The notes under the pieces were generated by a model. The model made no database searches. It was not told the DNA's origin and worked only from the letters and a program-made list of their open reading frames with translations. Made by a program: the position numbers and the translations under genes. Below, piece after piece: positions 18,455 to 22,367 of a DNA stretch of 22,367 nucleotides (positions within the stretch are counted from its first letter, which is position 1; the number at the start of each line of letters is the position of its first letter). The DNA comes from Temnopleurus reevesii (lineage: Eukaryota > Echinodermata > Echinoidea > Temnopleuroida > Temnopleuridae), in the NCBI GenBank assembly GCA_036244855.1, contig BQKZ01000593.1, positions 12,215 to 34,581 on the forward strand, in the 5' to 3' direction.

Positions 18455-18530
18455 CTGGGTTGGTTCCTGCGCTGCGGATTCGAGCCCCGGTCGCATCTTC
18501 CGGATGGTGACGTTAAGAGTCTGTCCCTCT
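18455..18530 (+). repeat. Possible SINE fragment
   Basis: GGATTCGAGCCC resembles a Pol III B box. It is followed by GGTCGCATCTTCCGGATGGT and GACGTTAA, which look like the body of a tRNA-derived SINE. No A box is clear. Tentative. Confidence 0.35.
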
Positions 18531-18593
18531 TTCTCTCTTCTTCTCTCTCAAATCCAATAGGCGGGTTTACTTATATATTCAAATTTATGTGCG

Positions 18594-18863
18594 TTTAAAG
18601 CCCATGTATAGTTTTGGTAAAGATTAAAGAAATATGAATTTTGGGGCTATATACCATGACATAAAGTTTGTATACACATTTCAAGATCATAGCATAATTT
18701 TCTACGAGCGAATTCTTTTGAAAATTTTGAATTTGACCGTTAAATCGTATTTAGCGCCCTCTCTTGGCTATAACAATATTTTGCTTTTCATTGGGCATAT
18801 ACAAAATTATTTCCAAGATTTTATTAAAGCATGCTAAAAAAGGAATACATAAAGAATAAATTC
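18594..18863 (-). repeat. Dispersed repeat, copy B (inverted relative to 1-267)
   Basis: Its reverse complement begins GAATTTATTCTTTATGTATT and tracks copy A to GGGCTTTAA. Because this copy is flanked by unrelated sequence on both sides, it gives the element boundaries that copy A alone cannot. It sits in the DSL-mucin intron. Confidence 0.88.
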
Positions 18864-18961
18864 TGAAATTTTCATCCAATTCTGTTCATGAGAAGCTGTC
18901 CTTTATCAAAAAAGAAAATATTGAATTAGTCGGGGGNCATCCATTCATAATGATAAATACG

Positions 18962-19045
18962 TCTTAACCCGTTGACTACTGAATAGTGTAGTTCATATGG
19001 ACTTTGTGCAGGGACAATCCGGGTCCAGTAGTCAATGGGTCAAGA
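18962..19045 (+). mobile_element. 84-bp foldback element (TCTTAACCCGTTGACTACTG ends)
   Basis: The left 20 bases TCTTAACCCGTTGACTACTG pair with the right end CAGTAGTCAATGGGTCAAGA with two mismatches. The short centre is GACTTTGTGCAGGGACAATC. This looks like a MITE inside the DSL-mucin intron. No clear target-site duplication. Confidence 0.75.
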
Positions 19046-19099
19046 TGCATATCAATAATAATTATTATTTGAAGAATTATTCTTCAAATTAGTACAAAC

Positions 19100-19262
19100 C
19101 TTTTGTCGGCAATCTATTCCGCTGTATCCACTGTCACATATTTTCAGCCCTGTGACGGGATCACACGTGTAATGGTCATAGTAGGTTGGGGTGCGGCAAT
19201 GGGTCCGACACAGGCGATCATAGTAGTCCGGAAGACAGTAAACAGCGTACCGAATATCCAAT
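19100..19262 (-). CDS. DSL (Delta/Serrate/LAG-2) domain exon
   Basis: Acceptor TTTTTTTTTTCAG, with the first base completing an Arg codon begun in the exon at 20206. It encodes LDIRYAVYCLPDYYDRLCRT, then HCRTPTYYDHYTCDPVTGLK and ICDSGYSGIDCRQK, and ends at donor AAG|GTTTGT in phase 0. The six cysteines are spaced C-x8-C-x3-C-x10-C-x8-C-x8-C. The YY after the first Cys, the HYTC and the G(Y)xGxxC at the end match the DSL domain of Notch ligands (canonical third spacing 11, fourth 7). DSL domains bind Notch EGF11-12, but known ligands usually follow with EGF repeats, which are absent here. Whether it binds Notch is unknown. Confidence 0.88.
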
Positions 19263-20065
19263 CTGAAAAAAAAAAGAATGGATGCATCACAATTTGAAGT
19301 TATGATATTATTATGATTATTAAGCACGATAGAAATTATTTCCATTAAATAAAGTGGGTCATAGATAATAGATCTGTACGTCATGTATTCAACTGTGCGG
19401 ACACAACAATCACTAGCCGGTTTCAATTTGAATAGCATTACAAAGGAGCATTGAATTTGCGTTCGACTTAATTTTACGGAAATAGTTTATATCGTGTTAT
19501 TAAATACTATCATGTGTAACGAATTGACACCACGGCAACCAAACTCGATTTCTAGCAAACGTTTTTTTTTTTCAACGCTAAATTCTAACGTTCTTAGATT
19601 CCAGCTTTATGGTCATATTTTGCCATATTCTGAGTTTTCCCGGTTGATTAACATAATATACAAATTTGATTTATTGTATAGTTTCATCAGAATTGTGAAA
19701 GTTCGCAATCGCATTTAAAGTGATCAGTTAAAGAAGCAGGTAACATTTACATGGGTAGTGTGTTGCCAAGCATTCTCCGTGTGTAGACAGATTCATAAGA
19801 CATCAAACATAGAATAAGTATCGATGAACGATGGCAACGCATTTCGTAAGAATAAGTCGAAATATCCGCAAATGGTTAACAACAGTTCTAGTGTCCTAAT
19901 GTCCCAATCGGTAAATGAGACTGGATAACGGCTCAATCAGTAGAGCGTCTGGCTTGGAAATAAGTGATCGCTCGTGGTGCAAAAAATGCATTTTTTTTTT
20001 CCTTCTAGGTGTTGACGTTTGTCGCGCCCTCGACGAGCAAGCTCTCTGGAAAAAAAGTTTGTAGT
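19263..20065. other. Intron of the DSL gene, 5' part unannotated
   Basis: The intron runs from donor AG|GTAAGG at 20205 to the acceptor before 19262. At about 19927-19985 a tRNA-like stretch (GGCTCAATCAGTAGAGCGTC then TGGCTT) could be an A-box half of a SINE. The intron also holds the foldback at 20066-20146. Confidence 0.5.
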
Positions 20066-20146
20066 CTAAGGGGGTGTTGTTCAAAAGATGCAATTGATCG
20101 CAAGCTGCAGTTGATTTGCAGTTGATTTTGAACAACACCCCCTAAG
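20066..20146 (+). mobile_element. 81-bp foldback element with 21-bp terminal inverted repeats
   Basis: CTAAGGGGGTGTTGTTCAAA(A) on the left and (T)TTTGAACAACACCCCCTAAG on the right pair at 20 of 21 positions. The centre has repeated CAGTTGATT. This is a short MITE or hairpin in the intron before the DSL exon; family unknown. Confidence 0.82.
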
Positions 20147-20205
20147 TTGCGCTATGCAATCCGCATACGCTGGCTACAAACACGAATGTGCTACCGAGAC
20201 CTTAC

Positions 20206-20375
20206 CTGAATCCATAGCGCACGAGTATCCAATGTCGAGGTGTATCCAGACTACTTTCATACACTGATCTGGCAGGGTTCCAATCCGTCAGGTATAAAGT
20301 ATACTCGATCACCTCTTCGTTGTCGTATCCCCACATCCCTTTGTCGACAACTCGAATCGTGGCTCGAACTCGGCC
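20206..20375 (-). CDS. Exon upstream of the DSL domain (Notch-ligand N-terminal-like region)
   Basis: Acceptor TTATTTGCAG and donor TTCAG|GTAAGG. It is 170 nt, phase 0 in and phase 2 out, which fits the DSL exon. It encodes GRVRATIRVVDKGMWGYDNE, then EVIEYTLYLTDWNPARSVYE and ends HWILVRYGFR. In Delta/Jagged proteins the residues before DSL belong to the C2-like MNNL domain and a linker ending in a strand such as LSYSYRVVC. The position and the WILVRYGFR ending fit that, but similarity is too weak to name MNNL firmly. Earlier exons, including the signal peptide, were not found in 20400-22367 and probably lie to the right of the window. Confidence 0.78.
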
Positions 20376-20510
20376 CTGCAAATAAGATCATTGAAAAAAG
20401 GGGGATATAAGTTTTTTAAATTCATTACGTCATTATCGTACGTCAAGCTGAAGATGAATGAATTGATATACATTTCAGATAAGTAGGCCTATGTTTTCTG
20501 AAAAAGGTTA

Positions 20511-20599
20511 GGCCCCGGTCGCACACAAGCCAGGAAACAACATGATTCTACACGACTGTTTGTTCGGAGGCAGTTAACTAGCTGCTATGTGACTGGGGC
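20511..20599 (+). mobile_element. 89-bp MITE, PIF/Harbinger-like (TTA flanks)
   Basis: Left end GGCCCCGGTCGCACA and right end TGTGACTGGGGC form terminal inverted repeats. TTA lies on both sides (20508-20510, 20600-20602), the target-site duplication typical of PIF/Harbinger. The interior (AACAACATGATTCTACACGA, GGCAGTTAACT) matches the element at the window's right end. Confidence 0.72.
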
Positions 20600-20627
20600 T
20601 TAGGATTTGGGTTAAGTCCATAATGCG

Positions 20628-20880
20628 AAAGCATCGTGGTGTAGTGGACATGACTATCCTCTTTCAGCCAGACGGTCGCGGTTCGAGTCCCAGCAAGAAA
20701 TTCATCCACATAGTGCTGCACTCAACCCAGGTGAGGTGAATGGGTGGGTACCTAGCAAGAATTCATTGAAATGCTTATGCATTGGTACGGCGACGGATAA
20801 AGCCAGGATAATAATAATGCAAAATCGCATCGACTGATTGAGCACTCTGCAGAGATAATATCGTTTTGCTCTAATAGGGG
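20628..20880 (+). mobile_element. tRNA-derived SINE
   Basis: A tRNA-like head has an A box TGGTGTAGTGG (20637-20647) and a perfect B box GGTTCGAGTCC (20680-20690), 32 bases apart. It is followed by a body (GCACTCAACCCAGGTGAGGT, GAATTCATTGAAATGC, AAAGCCAGGATAATAATAAT) that I associate with sea urchin SINEs. It is not a functional tRNA gene, since the arms do not pair as a cloverleaf. The 3' boundary is approximate. Confidence 0.75.
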
Positions 20881-21451
20881 ACCGAAAGTTTAACAAATAT
20901 CTAAAACTGTCATTATCCCAACATCTCTATCTCAATCTCACTTTTCCTTTTAAATACTTTTTTATATTGTTTCTTTTTTCATATTGTTTATTGTCTTAGA
21001 ATCTTAAGTAAGGCTAATGAATTTTTGTTTCGCATGTGTTTCCATCATAATTAAGTTTATATTTTGCATAATAATGTATTATATGTTTTTTTTTTTCGTG
21101 CATGTGATTGTATATCGTTTTCATCTATATGTTTCGTGCAATTCATTTTGTTTTCTTTACTCTATAATGTTTTCAATCCTTTTTTGGGGGTATTTTGTTT
21201 TATGTGTATTCGACATGACTCTCTTGCAAAGCAGACCATGTGGATTAAACGAGACCAAGCTGTATTTCAAATAAAACTTATTGACCGAATAATGTTTGTT
21301 CTTATTTTCAAATGATTGCATTGGGTTCAGAAACTTGAGCTCGTTTAAATTGAATGGCTAACCTCAAGATTAACTGCAAGTTTAATAACTTCCGACCGCT
21401 AGGTCCCTTTGTGAGAAACTATTTTAGATTAGTAGGTCCATGGTTAAATCG
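20881..21451. other. Intergenic/intronic, AT-rich, nothing identified
   Basis: T-rich sequence with short frames in overlapping registers. None has supporting features. It may be intron of the DSL gene if its first exons lie further right. Confidence 0.5.
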
Positions 21452-21703
21452 AAGGCCGACTCTCATCTTTGCGTTTTAGCCTGCGTCAGCCCAGCGTATT
21501 TGGTAAATAAAAACGCTCCCTGGACGCACAACGACGCTGGTCATACGGTGGACCGGTGATCGGAGTATTATCCTTGAGCGCAAGCCGACGTCAGTCTGCA
21601 GTCTGATCCGCATATGCTGTGCGTGCGCGTCCAGAGAGCGGTTTTAAATTCCAAATACGCTGGGCCGACGCAGGCTAAAAACGCAAAGGTGTGACTTGGC
21701 CTT
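21452..21703 (+). mobile_element. 252-bp foldback element with about 70-bp inverted arms
   Basis: The left arm contains TTTGCGTTTTAGCCTGCGTC, AGCCCAGCGTATTTGG and CTGGACGCAC. The right arm, reversed, reads TTTGCGTTTTTAGCCTGCGT, CGGCCCAGCGTATTTGG and CTGGACGCGCAC. Tips are AAGGCC / GGCCTT. The arms pair over about 70 bp around a GC-rich centre (CTTGAGCGCAAGCCGACGTC). No TSD is obvious. The minus-strand frame over it is not a gene. Confidence 0.85.
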
Positions 21704-22248
21704 AAGACCTTACGATTATAATCTGTTTTCGGTGGGATATGTAGGGCAAATATACCTACTGGTGAGGCCGCACTAGGCCTACCCGAAGCATTTTCATTAT
21801 GGATTACGTTCAACAATTAACGCGTTTCAATTAAATCATCTACATCAGATATCCGTAACAATTAACCTTGGTAAAAACAAAACAATATTCGAGTTCTCAC
21901 GTGCCACTTTCATTGGATTTCGACCATTCAAACGAAATCATATATTTAATATCACAAATACGTTTGTATACGTTACGCTGCATAACCACATGAACTAAAC
22001 TATCGAATTTAGTGCAGAAAGCAGAAGTTGTTATCATCGACTATTATCGATTTCTTTTATATTTCATATGATATCAAATATCCTAACGCTTGACTAATCA
22101 GGTTTTCAAAAGATTATCAGTCAAAAAATTCCTTGAATGATAAAGGTATTATACCAAGCATAAATTAAACCTCTTCTACAGTCAATTTTGACATAAACTG
22201 ATAAATATGCTGGGGCAATGCTTAATCAACACCAAATTCGTAAACTAC
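21704..22248. other. AT-rich, no feature
   Basis: No exon with matching phase for the DSL gene was found here. A perfect CACGTG lies at 21899-21904. Confidence 0.5.
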
Positions 22249-22367
22249 AGCCCCGGTCACATAGGACCCCGGAAGCAACACGATTCACCCCGACTCGTTG
22301 TTCTGAGGCACTTAACTGTGAATTAACAAAGAGTCGCGGTGAATCGTGTTGCTTCCGGGGTCCTATG
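22249..22367 (+). mobile_element. Foldback/MITE at the window edge, probably incomplete
   Basis: CATAGGACCCCGGAAGCAAC (from 22260) and the last 20 bases of the window are exact inverted copies, and pairing continues to about 37 bp with one mismatch (CACCCCGACTC vs CACCGCGACTC). The preceding AGCCCCGGTCAC (22249-22260) matches the tip of the 20511 element, so the matching right tip should lie just beyond the window. Confidence 0.85.

Larger units (their letters stand above)
18077..19099. other. Intron of the DSL-mucin gene
   Basis: A phase-0 intron of about 1 kb between the DSL exon and the mucin exon. It contains repeat copy B (18594-18863), a foldback element (18962-19045) and a possible SINE fragment (18455-18530). 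A short perfect palindrome TTTGAAGAATTATTCTTCAA begins at 19069, close to the donor. Confidence 0.75.

Noticed and set aside
20631..20702. Functional tRNA gene
   Set aside because: The A and B boxes are present but the arms do not form a cloverleaf, and SINE body sequence follows directly.
21568..21816. 82-codon minus-strand frame
   Set aside because: Most of it covers the arm of the foldback element at 21452-21703, so it is a mobile-element shadow.
21892..22000. Minus-strand open stretch before a good GTGAGA donor, as an upstream exon of the DSL gene
   Set aside because: The donor leaves phase 2, while the next exon needs phase 0. Joining them gives a stop soon after, and the other frames contain stops.

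Overview
The window looks like nuclear DNA from an invertebrate deuterostome, most likely an echinoderm close to sea urchins. The reasons are spliced genes with GT-AG introns, a lipoyl synthase very close to animal LIAS, AT-rich introns, a tRNA-derived SINE of a type I associate with sea urchin genomes, and many short foldback/MITE elements. The taxonomic call is an inference by eye; no database comparison was possible. Two N bases (near 5654 and 18937) indicate a draft assembly.

Left part (1-9180, + strand). This holds the 3' two thirds of a lipoyl synthase gene (LIAS): six exons at 379-535, 1029-1086, 2109-2237, 2912-3057, 3877-4059 and 9074-9180. All splice phases agree, and the coding runs from the radical-SAM CxxxCxxC motif to the stop codon. 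Upstream exons lie outside the window. The third visible exon is preceded by three decaying tandem copies of itself, with a MITE between two of them. The intron at 3058-3876 carries a 0.4-kb GAT microsatellite. The last, 5-kb intron carries a 0.67-kb direct duplication split by a probable retroelement tail. It also nests an uninterrupted 440-codon reading frame (6987-8309, same strand) for an unrecognised single-pass membrane protein with a repeated YRYSI motif.

Middle (9181-15466). No convincing gene. It holds a TA-flanked pogo/mariner-like MITE, a second copy of the MITE seen in the LIAS exon cluster, a poly-C tract, a 0.9-kb polypurine GA minisatellite and an ATC microsatellite.

Right part (15467-22367, - strand). 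The 3' part of a gene convergent with LIAS. Three exons join in phase to encode a segment upstream of a DSL domain, then a six-cysteine DSL (Delta/Serrate/LAG-2) domain, then directly a long Thr-rich mucin-like region built on a 15-residue repeat. No EGF repeats or membrane anchor follow. An in-frame TAA at 15950-15952 splits the last exon from 160 further open, largely Ser/Thr-rich codons. The surrounding introns and upstream DNA are crowded with foldback elements and a SINE. A 267-bp repeat at the left edge of the window recurs inverted at 18594-18863.

LIAS acts in mitochondria, making protein-bound lipoate. The DSL-mucin protein would act outside the cell. I see no functional link between the two loci.
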